From Lutibacter sp. (lineage in GTDB: Bacteria > Bacteroidota > Bacteroidia > Flavobacteriales > Flavobacteriaceae): a stretch of 64,000 nt of DNA. The stretch lies in the NCBI GenBank assembly GCA_027449025.1, contig DAIDMK010000015.1, positions 1 to 64,000 of the forward strand. The letters run 5' to 3'. Position numbers and translations under genes: made by a program. This document shows positions 34,747-43,757 of this stretch, piece by piece (within the stretch, counting starts at the first letter, position 1; every line of letters begins with the position of its first letter). The notes beneath the pieces were generated by a model. The model saw only the letters and a list, made by a program, of their open reading frames with translations, was not told the DNA's origin and did not search any database.

Positions 34747-35972
34747 TTTCAAAAAAATTGCATTGGCTTAAAAAATTAGGTCCAGGATTGCTTTTCGCCG
34801 GTGCTGCAATTGGCGTTTCACATTTGGTACAATCTACAAGAGCCGGAGCTGATTTTGGTTTTGGACTAATTTGGGCCTTGGTGTTAATTCATCTCGTAAA
34901 ATATCCATTTTTTCAGTTCGGACCAAGGTATGCTACTGCAACGGGTGAAAGTTTGCTCGATGGCTATAAAAAATTGGGAAAAGGCGTGTTGCTTGCCTAT
35001 TTTATTTTAAATCTGGCTACCATGTTCACCATTCAAGCAGCAGTAACCATTGTAACTGCAGGATTGGCTGCCAATTTATTTGGAATCACCTCAAACCCGG
35101 TGATTTGGAGCATCATTATTACGCTCTTTTGCGTTACAATATTAATTATTGGCCGTTATAATTTGCTCGATAAGTTGATGAAATTAATTGTAATCACCTT
35201 AACACTAAGCACTTTTATTGCCTTAATTGTCGCTGCCATAAATTCGACAAATACTTACAGTTATGTGCAAATTATTCCGAAAGGAACCGTTGAAATCGGA
35301 TTTTTAATTGCGTTTTTAGGTTGGATGCCCGCACCTCTTGATGTTTCTATTTGGCAATCGCTTTGGGCATTGGAAAAACAAAAAGACAAATCTAACGAAT
35401 TCACACCAAAACAAGCCATTTTCGACTTTAACATCGGTTTTTTAAGCACATTGGTAATTGGCATTTTCTTTGTTGCCTTAGGAGCCATTGTGATGTATCA
35501 TTCGGGTGAAACTTTTAGTGCAGGCGCTGTTCAGTTTTCAGAACAACTCATTACACTTTATACCAAAAATTTAGGGCAGGAAATGTATATTTTCATCGCT
35601 GCTGCAGCTTTCACCACAATGTTTAGCACTACCTTAACAACTTTGGATGCATCACCTAGAGCCATGACAAAAGCTTTCGATTTGCTCTCTCAAAAATCGT
35701 ATAAAAATATGTACTGGTTCTGGATTGGTTTTTTATCCGTAGGCACTATTTCAATATTGGTTTTCTTTCAATCAGAAATGGGTTTTTTAATAAAAATCGC
35801 GACTATATTATCATTTTTAACAGCGCCATTTTTTGCCATTATAAATTTTATACTAATCTCTGGCAAACACACCCCTAAGGAATGGCAACCTTCTTTGCAG
35901 CTAAAAATACTGAGCTGGTTTGGCATCCTATTTCTAATCGGTTTCAGTATTTGGTTTCTCTATACCATTTAA
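34743..35972 (+). CDS. Nramp-family transporter lacking the canonical metal-binding residues
   Basis: The 409-residue protein has about eleven membrane helices and clear Nramp framework (LGPGLLFAGAAIG, FTTMFSTTLTTLDASPRAM). In helix 1 the metal-binding motif DPGN is replaced by GVSH (FAGAAIGVSHLVQSTRAGADFG). In helix 6 the MPHN region reads MPAPLD. Both substitutions remove ligands used for Mn/Fe in characterised members, so the substrate may differ. The frame begins with TTG at 34743, overlapping the sigma stop codon (TTGA), a second coupled UUG start in the same operon. Confidence 0.88.
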   Translation: MISKKLHWLKKLGPGLLFAGAAIGVSHLVQSTRAGADFGFGLIWALVLIHLVKYPFFQFGPRYATATGESLLDGYKKLGKGVLLAYFILNLATMFTIQAAVTIVTAGLAANLFGITSNPVIWSIIITLFCVTILIIGRYNLLDKLMKLIVITLTLSTFIALIVAAINSTNTYSYVQIIPKGTVEIGFLIAFLGWMPAPLDVSIWQSLWALEKQKDKSNEFTPKQAIFDFNIGFLSTLVIGIFFVALGAIVMYHSGETFSAGAVQFSEQLITLYTKNLGQEMYIFIAAAAFTTMFSTTLTTLDASPRAMTKAFDLLSQKSYKNMYWFWIGFLSVGTISILVFFQSEMGFLIKIATILSFLTAPFFAIINFILISGKHTPKEWQPSLQLKILSWFGILFLIGFSIWFLYTI

Positions 35973-36170
35973 CCTTTAAAATAACCATAATAGATGTTCC
36001 TTTTTTCCTTTTTTCTTCAAAATAAAAAGAAATCGTAACTGCTGCTATGCTTTATTTTTCATTTTTGAAAAAAGAAAAAAATCATTCATTTCTTTTACGG
36101 CGATTTCAAAAGTTATCTGGTACTATAGTTTATAATTTCTTTGTATTTTTGCAGTCAATTTCCATATAAA

Positions 36171-37043
36171 ATGTCTGAAGAAACTACTTCATTACCCAAT
36201 AAAATTCAAAAACCGGCCTGGTTGCGTGTTAAGCTTCCTGTTGGAAAAAAATATACTGATTTAAGAAATTTAGTCGATAGATATAAACTGAACACCATTT
36301 GTACCAGCGGAAGCTGTCCGAATATGGGCGAATGCTGGACGGAAGGTACTGCTACATTTATGATTTTAGGAAATATCTGCACAAGATCGTGCGGGTTTTG
36401 TGGTGTAAAAACAGGCAGACCAGAAACAGTTGACTGGGAAGAGCCAGAAAAAGTGGCGCGTTCCATTAAATTGATGAAAATTAAACATGCCGTAATCACT
36501 TCGGTTGATAGAGACGATATAAAAGACGGCGGCTCCATTATTTGGGCGGAAACAATTAACGCCATACGAAGAGCAAATTCCGAAACAACTCTTGAAACCT
36601 TAATTCCTGATTTTCAAGGGAACAAAACCAATATCGACCGAATTTTAGCAGTTTCTCCTGAAATTATTTCACACAACCTGGAAACTGTTAGACGATTAAC
36701 CCGAGAAGTACGAATACAGGCAAAATATGGTCGCAGCCTGGAGGTTTTAAAATATATGAAAGACCAAGGCCAACGCAGAACAAAATCGGGCATTATGCTT
36801 GGATTGGGTGAGACAGAAGCTGAGGTGTTGGAAACTATGCAAGATTTGGCCAATGCCAAAGTTGATGTTTTAACCATTGGACAATATTTACAACCAAGCA
36901 AAAAACACTTGCCTGTAATTGAATTTATACAACCTGAACAATTTAATAAGTACAAAGAAATTGGTATGACAATGGGATTTAAATATGTAGAAAGTGGTGC
37001 ATTAGTCAGATCTTCCTATAAAGCCCAACGACATTTGATATAA
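36171..37043 (+). CDS. lipA: lipoyl synthase
   Basis: This 290-residue radical-SAM enzyme inserts two sulfurs into octanoyl-protein to make lipoyl groups for 2-oxoacid dehydrogenases and the glycine cleavage system. The auxiliary cluster motif is CTSGSCPNMGECW, the radical-SAM motif CTRSCGFCGV, and the C-terminal RSSYKAQ carries the Ser that ligates the auxiliary cluster. The start at 36171 (MSEETT) is chosen over a TTG at 36141. A -7-like TATTTTTG (36144-36151) lies in between, though no clear -33 box accompanies it. Confidence 0.97.
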   Translation: MSEETTSLPNKIQKPAWLRVKLPVGKKYTDLRNLVDRYKLNTICTSGSCPNMGECWTEGTATFMILGNICTRSCGFCGVKTGRPETVDWEEPEKVARSIKLMKIKHAVITSVDRDDIKDGGSIIWAETINAIRRANSETTLETLIPDFQGNKTNIDRILAVSPEIISHNLETVRRLTREVRIQAKYGRSLEVLKYMKDQGQRRTKSGIMLGLGETEAEVLETMQDLANAKVDVLTIGQYLQPSKKHLPVIEFIQPEQFNKYKEIGMTMGFKYVESGALVRSSYKAQRHLI

Positions 37044-37276
37044 GCAAAGGGACTTTAAGTGGTGATTTTAAATGGAAGTTAGGGAACCTTCTGGATTTAG
37101 ATTTTCACATCAGTTTCAATGTCAATACTTCTAAACTTCAACAAATCCTAACCCACCCTACTTTAACTATTTATTAACAATGTAATTTAAATAACGGCAT
37201 ATATATTGTCGTTATAATATCATATAATAAAGATTTGTAACCTTTATTAACATTCTTAGTAAGTTTGATTAGTATG

Positions 37277-37302
37277 AAAAAAGTGCCTTTCGGCACTTTT
37301 TT
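37277..37302. terminator. bidirectional terminator
   Basis: AAAAAAGTGCC (37277-37287), a 4-base loop and GGCACTTTTTT (37292-37302). It lies 32 bases beyond the stop of the minus-strand lipoprotein gene and about 230 bases beyond lipA. Confidence 0.85.
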
Positions 37303-37333
37303 CTATTTATCTCAATTCCAGATTCTTAAATAG

Positions 37334-38056
37334 CTATTTAATCACTTTAGCTTCTTCAAGTAAAATATCATAAAAATATCCCTGTCCAAAATCTTTGTCC
37401 AAAACCACAACACCTTTAAAAGTTACAATATCACCAACATTAACTTTTTCAACTGTTGTTATAGTTAATTCACTTTTATTTTCAATTTGGGTTCCATCAA
37501 CAATATGAACCCAATTTCTATCCATAATACCGTTGTTCACTTTCACTACTTTGCCTTTCACAATAACTGATTTTGTTGAAAATGATTTTTTTTCTGAAAA
37601 TAATTCTGCCAAAGAAGTGCCGTTTTTTGGTTTCTCTATTTTTAAGTCATTTTCAACTACAACTGGCGCAGCAGCGTGCGGATTCTCAGCTACGGTTGTG
37701 GCTGCTTCCACGATTTCTGTAGTTCTTATGGTATTTGCAAAAACAATTTCATCAAATGTTTTATTTAATTGTTTGCTTTCAAAATCCTTCATCACCATTC
37801 CGCCATCATAATAGTATGTATCGCCAACTATTACTGGAATACTTGCAACCGCCATCCAATAATTTTGTCCGTTTTCGTCAACATTTAAATAAGTATAATT
37901 ACCGCCATCCACAGCTTCTTTCACAACAATTTTATGAACATCAGTTTTAGGCGCTGCTGCTGTGTTATTTATTTTTGAATAGTTTTCTTTGTTCTTACAA
38001 CCAACCACTAGTAGTAAGCTAAAAAGTATTGTAAAAAATTTCATGTTATTTTTCAT
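37334..38056 (-). CDS. two-module lipoprotein with an OB-fold-like C-terminal domain
   Basis: The 240-residue product has a lipobox (LLLVVGCKNK). Residues about 43-110 (VVKEAVDGGNYTYLNVDENGQNYWMAV, GDTYYYDGGMVMKDFESK) match a small beta domain found in many Bacteroidota periplasmic proteins. After a linker, residues about 150-240 (SVIVKGKVVKVNNGIMDRNWVHIVDG, VGDIVTFKGVVVLDKDFG) look like an OB-fold. The function is unknown. An alternative start at 38044 would shorten it by four residues. Confidence 0.8.
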   Translation of the reverse strand: MKNNMKFFTILFSLLLVVGCKNKENYSKINNTAAAPKTDVHKIVVKEAVDGGNYTYLNVDENGQNYWMAVASIPVIVGDTYYYDGGMVMKDFESKQLNKTFDEIVFANTIRTTEIVEAATTVAENPHAAAPVVVENDLKIEKPKNGTSLAELFSEKKSFSTKSVIVKGKVVKVNNGIMDRNWVHIVDGTQIENKSELTITTVEKVNVGDIVTFKGVVVLDKDFGQGYFYDILLEEAKVIK

Positions 38057-38116
38057 CTTTTTTGATTTTATTTCTGTAAAAGTAACAAATATTGCACAAA
38101 TACCATATGATATTAA

Positions 38117-38782
38117 TCACCATTTTACACAAGGTAAATTGCTGTTTTTTAGATAGTTATTTGTTTTACTAAAATGTTTATTCCCAAACCAATATCCGCG
38201 GTTGGCACTTAATGGCGATGGATGCCCACTGGTTAAGACACAATGCTTTTTGGAATCTATTTTTTTGCCTTTCTTTTTGGCATAATCTCCCCATAATAAA
38301 AAAACAACATGCTCCTTTTTTTCCGAAATAATTGAAATTACGGCATTCGTAAATTGTTCCCATCCTTTATTTTGATGCGATCCAGCGTTTTTCTCTTTTA
38401 CTGTCAATGTCGCATTTAATAAAAGAACGCCTTGTAGAGCCCAACGCGCTAAATTGCCGCTTTCGGGATAAGGAATTGACAAATCGCGCTCGATTTCCTT
38501 GAAAATATTTTTTAACGAGGGCGGATGTTTAATCCCATCATTCACAGAAAAACACAATCCGTGCGCCTGCCCTTCTCCGTGATAAGGATCTTGTCCTATT
38601 ATTACAACTTTTAAATCCTCAAATGAACACAAATTAAACGCTTCAAAAATTTGATCAGAGGCAGGAAAACAAGTACTTACGGTATATTCTTCATTTACAA
38701 ATTTTATAAGCGATTCAAAATAAGGCTTTTCAAATTCTGTTTGCAATAAGGGCTTCCAACTTTCACTAATATTCAAATGCAT
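38117..38782 (-). CDS. ung: uracil-DNA glycosylase
   Basis: The 221-residue family 1 enzyme removes uracil from DNA to start base-excision repair. The catalytic water-activating motif GQDPYHG is at VVIIGQDPYHGEGQAHGLCFSV; LLLNATLTV and the C-terminal leucine-loop motif HPSPLSANRGYWFG are also present. ATG at 38782 is used rather than a TTG three bases upstream. Single gene. Confidence 0.97.
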   Translation of the reverse strand: MHLNISESWKPLLQTEFEKPYFESLIKFVNEEYTVSTCFPASDQIFEAFNLCSFEDLKVVIIGQDPYHGEGQAHGLCFSVNDGIKHPPSLKNIFKEIERDLSIPYPESGNLARWALQGVLLLNATLTVKEKNAGSHQNKGWEQFTNAVISIISEKKEHVVFLLWGDYAKKKGKKIDSKKHCVLTSGHPSPLSANRGYWFGNKHFSKTNNYLKNSNLPCVKW

Positions 38783-38862
38783 CAATTATTTTTTTTAAAT
38801 TCAAAATTAATGAAAATTATAAAAATGATAATATTTCAAAAATTCAACTTTAAACTTTAGAC

Positions 38863-38893
38863 TTTAAACTTACCCCTTTTATAGTTACTTTTG
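38863..38893 (+). promoter_or_regulatory. promoter of mutS2
   Basis: TTTA (38863-38866), 19 bases, then TACTTTTG (38886-38893), 27 bases before the ATG. Confidence 0.65.
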
Positions 38894-38920
38894 TAAAACT
38901 TTTCAAAAGTAAGTTAATTT

Positions 38921-41125
38921 ATGAACAGTATTTCAGAAAAAACATTAACCGATTTAGAGTTTTTTATCATTTTAAAAAAAGTTGGAGACTATTGCATTTC
39001 CGATTTGGGAAAAGGAGCCGCATTGCAAATTAGACCAATTAAATCGAAAGAAATACTGATTCCCGAATTGCTTCAGGTGAACGAATATTTATCATCACTT
39101 GAAAATGATAACCGAATTCCGAGCCATTATTTTGATGATATTCAGAAGGAAATTCACCTGTTAAATATTGAAAATAGCTATCTTGAACCTGCTTCCTTCC
39201 TAAAAATTACGCACAATGCAACGACTGTTTTTGAACTGCTTAAATTTTTCAATAAATTTAAGTCGATGTATCCAACGCTGTTCAAATTTTCAGAAGAAAT
39301 TGAAATCCAAAAAGAATTAATAGAAAATATAAAAGCCATTATTACGCCATTTGGCGAAGTTCAGGACAATGCTTCAGCCTTATTAAAACAATTGAGAGGC
39401 GAAATAAATGCCATTCGCTCTAAAATTGGCGCAAGTTTCAACAAAGCATTAAACCATTGTAACAATGCAGGTTATTTAGATGAAATTAGAGAATCTGTTA
39501 TCGACAATCAGCGAGTTTTGGCAGTGCAGGCAATGCATCGAAAAAAAGTGAAAGGCAGTTTGTTGGGAACTTCAAAAACCGGCAGCATTGTATTTATTGC
39601 ACCTGAAACAACTTTGCAGTTTGCTCGTGAACTTCAAAACTTGACCTATGATGAGCATCAGGAAATTGTAAGAATTTTAAAAGAACTAACCAATTCCACA
39701 AGAATATTTGCACCCGATTTAATTGAATATCAAAAATACCTTATAAAACTCGACCTTATTGGCGCAAAAGCAAAATATGCAAAAATGGTTCACGCCTGTT
39801 TGCCAAAAATTTCTTCTGAAAAAAAGGTTTATTTAAAAGATGCCTATCATCCCATTTTATTTTTGAACAATAAGGACAAAGGTTTAAAAACATTTCCCCA
39901 AACACTGGAATTAAACAGCAATCAGCAGATTATCGTTATTTCTGGTCCAAATGCCGGTGGAAAAAGTATTACTTTAAAAACCATTGGGTTGTTGCAGGTG
40001 ATGTTGCAAAGCGGTTTGTTAATTCCGGTTCATTTTCGCTCAGAAACTTGTTTTTTTGAGAATATATTAACCGATATTGGCGACAACCAATCCATTGAAA
40101 ATCAGTTAAGCACTTATAGTTATCGCTTAAAAAATATGCGCGATTTTCTTCGAAAATGCAATGACCGCACCCTATTTTTAATCGATGAATTTGGAACAGG
40201 AAGTGATCCCGAATTGGGCGGCGCACTAGCCGAAATATTTTTGGAAGAATTTTACGAGAAAAAAGCCTTTGGGATTATTACCACGCATTACGCCAACCTA
40301 AAAGTTTTAGCAAGCGAATTGGAAAATGTGGTAAACGCCAATATGCAATTCGACGAAAAGACGTTGTTGCCTTTGTTTAAGTTGTTTATCGGACAAGCGG
40401 GAAGCTCTTTTACTTTTGAAGTTGCACAAAAAAACGGAATTCCGTTTAGCCTGATTAACAAAGCAAAAAAACGCGTTAAAGTTGAAAAAGTAAGGCTCGA
40501 TAAAACCATTTCTAAACTGCAGCAAGAACGAAACATCTTGCAAAAAACATCGGAAACATTGGAATTAGAGAAATCTAAAGCCATCAAACAATCTGATCAT
40601 TTATCAGAAAAACAACAAAAAATTCAGGAGAAATTAGAAAATTTTCAAGAATTATATGACAGCAATCAAAAAATGCTTGCTTACGGAAGAAAAATAAATG
40701 AGCTGGTCAATAAATATTTTCAAACCAACAATAAAAAAGAACTAACCACAGCTTTTAACAATTGGCTCGCCAATGAAAAAGGAAAATTTTTAAAGAAAAA
40801 TCCCGTAAAACCAGTCACAAAAGTTGAAAAACGAAAAGTAAAGGTTGAAAAACAAAAAGAGGAAGAGAAACTTAAAACAACCGAAAAAGAAGTGATGGTT
40901 GAAGTGGTAAAGGTTCGGGAGATTCAACAAAAAGAAGCTATAATCACCGCAAAACAAAAATCGGATTACGTTTATAAAGTTAAAGACAAGGTGAAAATTC
41001 TAGGTTCAAATTCAACGGGAACCATTGAAAAAATCGAAAAAAATAACGCTTTTATCAACTATGGTTTTTTCACCACCAAAACCACTTTGAACAAACTTGA
41101 ATTGGTTGAATCGGCAAAAAAATAG
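38921..41125 (+). CDS. mutS2: MutS2-family ATPase lacking a recognisable Smr domain
   Basis: The 734-residue protein has the MutS2 layout: N-terminal lever helices, an ATPase with Walker A GPNAGGKSITLKTIG (near 341-355) and Walker B LFLIDEFGTGSDPELGGALAEI, and a long coiled coil (about 500-600). The C-terminus is a Lys/Glu-rich linker followed by a KOW/SH3-like module (VYKVKDKVKILGSNSTGTIEKIEKNNAFINYG). The Smr endonuclease domain that ends many MutS2 proteins (LDLHG motif) is not present. MutS2 proteins act on recombination intermediates or collided ribosomes; without Smr a nuclease role here is doubtful. Confidence 0.92.
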   Translation: MNSISEKTLTDLEFFIILKKVGDYCISDLGKGAALQIRPIKSKEILIPELLQVNEYLSSLENDNRIPSHYFDDIQKEIHLLNIENSYLEPASFLKITHNATTVFELLKFFNKFKSMYPTLFKFSEEIEIQKELIENIKAIITPFGEVQDNASALLKQLRGEINAIRSKIGASFNKALNHCNNAGYLDEIRESVIDNQRVLAVQAMHRKKVKGSLLGTSKTGSIVFIAPETTLQFARELQNLTYDEHQEIVRILKELTNSTRIFAPDLIEYQKYLIKLDLIGAKAKYAKMVHACLPKISSEKKVYLKDAYHPILFLNNKDKGLKTFPQTLELNSNQQIIVISGPNAGGKSITLKTIGLLQVMLQSGLLIPVHFRSETCFFENILTDIGDNQSIENQLSTYSYRLKNMRDFLRKCNDRTLFLIDEFGTGSDPELGGALAEIFLEEFYEKKAFGIITTHYANLKVLASELENVVNANMQFDEKTLLPLFKLFIGQAGSSFTFEVAQKNGIPFSLINKAKKRVKVEKVRLDKTISKLQQERNILQKTSETLELEKSKAIKQSDHLSEKQQKIQEKLENFQELYDSNQKMLAYGRKINELVNKYFQTNNKKELTTAFNNWLANEKGKFLKKNPVKPVTKVEKRKVKVEKQKEEEKLKTTEKEVMVEVVKVREIQQKEAIITAKQKSDYVYKVKDKVKILGSNSTGTIEKIEKNNAFINYGFFTTKTTLNKLELVESAKK

Positions 41126-41127
41126 CC

Positions 41128-41275
41128 AAACGATTTGTGATTTACGATGTACGATTTACGATTCAATAATTCAACAAGTAAACGATTTGTGATTTACGAT
41201 ATTCGATTTACGATTCAATAATTCAACAAGTAAACGATTTGTGATTTACGATTTACGATTTAAATTCAACAGTTA
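41128..41275. repeat. 52-bp tandem repeat, almost three copies
   Basis: Copies begin at 41128, 41180 and 41232 with AAACGATTTGTGATTTACG. Within each copy, acgattt is repeated again and followed by caataattcaacaagt. Located between mutS2 and the minus-strand 41290 gene. Confidence 0.85.
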
Positions 41276-41289
41276 AACGATTAAACAAT

Positions 41290-41520
41290 TTATTCACTTT
41301 CATAACGTTCCATTTCCCTATCATAAAAAGCGGTGGCTTCTTCGATTAAACCTGAAACCATTTCAGCAAGTTCGTTGGCATCATCGCCTTCCAAATCCTC
41401 AAACCATTCAATTTCGTCATCAACCAAATTGATTACAAATCTTGGAAACTCGGTATGCACCACAAAAATAGCATCCAAATAATCGGTATTGTCGCCCAAT
41501 AAAAATTTAGGTAAGTTCAT
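41290..41520 (-). CDS. small acidic conserved protein
   Basis: The 76-residue cytoplasmic protein is strongly acidic (VDDEIEWFEDLEGDDANELAE) and has no signal or membrane segment. It overlaps the end of the MATE gene by 14 bases, so translation is likely coupled. Similar short proteins are seen in other Flavobacteriaceae; no function is known to me. Confidence 0.75.
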   Translation of the reverse strand: MNLPKFLLGDNTDYLDAIFVVHTEFPRFVINLVDDEIEWFEDLEGDDANELAEMVSGLIEEATAFYDREMERYESE

Positions 41521-42874
41521 TTTTTTCTCGTATTAATTTTTTTGACAAATAGTTAAATCTTAAAAACAGCATAATTGCCGAACTTGTTAAAGCGGTCAAT
41601 AAGCCAATCCATATTCCTAAGGTACCCAAATTTTCACGGCTACCAAAATAAAAACTTACCGGAAATCCAATAATCCAATAGGCAATGAAAGTCAATATAG
41701 AAGGAACATTCACATCTTGCAATCCGCGCAAAGCTCCCAAAATAACCGCCTGCATTCCGTCAGATAATTGAAATATTGCAGCAATCACCAACAAACTGGA
41801 TGCGATGCCAATTACTTCCAAATTATCGGTAAACATCCAAGGTAAAATATCTTTTAGAACAATGAATCCAAAAGTAAATATAGACATTATAATCAATATC
41901 AATAAAAAGTTAGAAAATGCAATGCGCCGTAATTCCATATAATTTCCCAAGCCTTTTTGATTGCCCACTCTAATGGTTGCAGCTGCGCCAACTCCTACAG
42001 CAATCATAAATGTTGTTGAAGCCAATTTTATGGCAATTTGGTTTGCTGCTTGCGGAAATGCACCCAAAGTTCCTGCCAATAAAACAGATGCAGTAAACAA
42101 TCCCACTTCAAAAAGCATTTGCAACGCAGTTGGTAAACCCAATTTTGTAATTTTCAAAAATATGCTGCTTTTAAGCTCCCCAAATTTTAATCGGTTCATA
42201 TAAACCGCAAATTTTTTCTTTTTCTTTAAAACCAAGTAAAGGAAAACCACCATCACTACTCTTGAAATAAGCGTTCCTAATGCGGCACCAACCAATTCCA
42301 GCCTCGGAAAAATCCAAAAACCGTAAATCAACGCAAAATTTAAGCCCACGTTTACAATATTGGTAATAATTGTGGCGTACATAGCATATTTTGTTTCAGA
42401 CAAACCGTCGGCAAACTGCTTAAATCCTTGAAAAATCATCAATGGAAGCATAGAAAAAGCCACAATTTCAAAATAAGGAATAGCCAACACCACCACTTCT
42501 TCGGGCTGGTCCAAATGATACAATATTGGCTTTAATAAAAACAACATCCCCACCATCACAATACCCAAAATAGTTGATAAAATTAAGCCATGCTGAAAAA
42601 TTCCCCTGCCCTTTTCCACATCGCCTTCTCCATCCGATTCAGCAATTAACGGCGTAATGGCAAGTGTAAATCCAATACCAATAGAAAGTGCAATAAAAAC
42701 CAAACTATTGCCAAGTGAAGTAGCCGCCAATTCAACTGGTCCTAGGCGCCCAACCATAATATCATCAATCAGCCCAACCAGCAAGTGCCCCAATGAACCC
42801 ATCATAATAGGCGTAGCTAATTTTAGGTTTCTGGAAAACTCCGAGGTGTAGTTTTTAAGTTTCAATTCAGTCAA
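41507..42874 (-). CDS. MATE-family multidrug exporter
   Basis: The 455-residue protein has twelve hydrophobic helices in two similar halves, each beginning with the MATE signature (LATPIMMGSLGHLLVGLIDDIMVGRLG; ITKLGLPTALQMLFEVGLFTASVLLAG). MATE exporters move cationic drugs out in exchange for protons or sodium. The frame opens with a TTG codon at 42874; no ATG lies close enough to replace it without losing the first helix. A DinF-like or NorM-like subtype is not resolved. Confidence 0.93.
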   Translation of the reverse strand: MTELKLKNYTSEFSRNLKLATPIMMGSLGHLLVGLIDDIMVGRLGPVELAATSLGNSLVFIALSIGIGFTLAITPLIAESDGEGDVEKGRGIFQHGLILSTILGIVMVGMLFLLKPILYHLDQPEEVVVLAIPYFEIVAFSMLPLMIFQGFKQFADGLSETKYAMYATIITNIVNVGLNFALIYGFWIFPRLELVGAALGTLISRVVMVVFLYLVLKKKKKFAVYMNRLKFGELKSSIFLKITKLGLPTALQMLFEVGLFTASVLLAGTLGAFPQAANQIAIKLASTTFMIAVGVGAAATIRVGNQKGLGNYMELRRIAFSNFLLILIIMSIFTFGFIVLKDILPWMFTDNLEVIGIASSLLVIAAIFQLSDGMQAVILGALRGLQDVNVPSILTFIAYWIIGFPVSFYFGSRENLGTLGIWIGLLTALTSSAIMLFLRFNYLSKKLIREKNELT

Positions 42875-42957
42875 ATTTCAAGGCGCAAGATAAATAAATT
42901 AATTAGCAATAATATCCCATTTACGATTTTAGAATTTCGAATTTTTTCTGCATTGTA

Positions 42958-42977
42958 CGGACAAGTCGCGACCTGTC
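42958..42977. repeat. palindromic repeat (GGACAAGTC family), single copy
   Basis: GGACAAGTC / GACCTGTCC with a 2-base centre, one mismatch from a perfect palindrome. It is related to the two copies at 27641-27703. Confidence 0.65.
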
Positions 42978-43027
42978 CCTTCCTTAATATTTAACATCTA
43001 ATATTACTTGATAAAAATACATAAAAA

Positions 43028-43120
43028 TTGGGCATTCCCTGTCGGGCCGCGCTTTTCGCTATATCTTTTTTTCCGTTGCACTTCAAAAAAGGATACCACT
43101 GCAATCGCTAATGCACATTG
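43028..43120. repeat. hairpin-rich intergenic element
   Basis: Contains GGGCATTCCC, a central inverted pair TCTTTTTTTCCG / CAAAAAAGGAT (about 43066-43095) and a closing CGCTAATGC. The arrangement (GC-rich start, central hairpin, closing block) resembles dispersed intergenic sequences I associate with Flavobacteriaceae genomes. Only one copy is in this window. Confidence 0.45.
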
Positions 43121-43202
43121 AATTATAAATCACGATTTTTCTCTATCACAACCTATCAATACTTTTAATATTTAATATTTAACTTTTAATATTTACACGA
43201 AC

Positions 43203-43233
43203 TTTAATCTTTCAACTTTTTAACCTAACTTTG
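43203..43233 (+). promoter_or_regulatory. promoter of tpx
   Basis: TTTA (43203-43206), 19 bases, then TAACTTTG (43226-43233), 24 bases before the ATG at 43258. It overlaps the more upstream in-frame start candidate (43231) and so supports the ATG. Confidence 0.7.
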
Positions 43234-43257
43234 ATATCTCAAATTAAAACAAGAATT

Positions 43258-43755
43258 ATGACTAAAATAACCTTAAAAGGAAACCCAATAAATACTATTG
43301 GAAAACTACCGAAAACCGGCAAAAAAGCACCAAAATTCACCTTAATAAAATCTGATTTGTCAAAAGTAAAATTGGCTGATTTTAAAGGTTCGAAACTAAT
43401 TTTAAATATTTTTCCTAGCTTAGATACCGGCACTTGCGCAGCTTCTGTAAGACGATTTAACAAAGAAGCAAGTGAACTTGAAAACACAAAAGTACTTTGT
43501 ATTTCACGCGATTTACCTTTTGCACAAGCGCGTTTTTGTGGTGCTGAAGGCTTGGAAAATGTGATTACATTATCCGATTTTGCCAAAGGGAAATTTGGTA
43601 AAAAATATGGATTGACAATTGCTGATGGACCTCTGGCCAATTTACACTCAAGAGCCGTTGTGATTCTTAATGAAGAAGGCGTTGTAACCTATACTGAACA
43701 AGTTCCTGAAATTATTGATGAGCCAAATTACGAAGCAGCTTTAAAAGCGCTTTAA
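43258..43755 (+). CDS. tpx: thiol peroxidase
   Basis: This 165-residue atypical 2-Cys peroxiredoxin reduces hydrogen and organic peroxides with thioredoxin as electron donor. The peroxidatic Cys is in SLDTGTCAASVRRF and the resolving Cys in ARFCGAEGL; the N-terminus (KITLKGNPINTIGKLPKTG) is typical for Tpx. Start at 43258 rather than the upstream in-frame codon at 43231, which falls inside the promoter. The diacylglycerol kinase gene begins 2 bases after its stop. Confidence 0.97.
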   Translation: MTKITLKGNPINTIGKLPKTGKKAPKFTLIKSDLSKVKLADFKGSKLILNIFPSLDTGTCAASVRRFNKEASELENTKVLCISRDLPFAQARFCGAEGLENVITLSDFAKGKFGKKYGLTIADGPLANLHSRAVVILNEEGVVTYTEQVPEIIDEPNYEAALKAL

Positions 43756-43757
43756 AC

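Noticed and set aside
37133-37161. GTAGGG on the minus strand (37161-37156) as an ECF promoter
   Set aside because: The sequence at the right spacing is GAAGTTT, and no gene start faces it closely.
41128-41275. 52-bp repeats considered as a CRISPR array
   Set aside because: Direct tandem repetition with no unique spacers and no cas genes.
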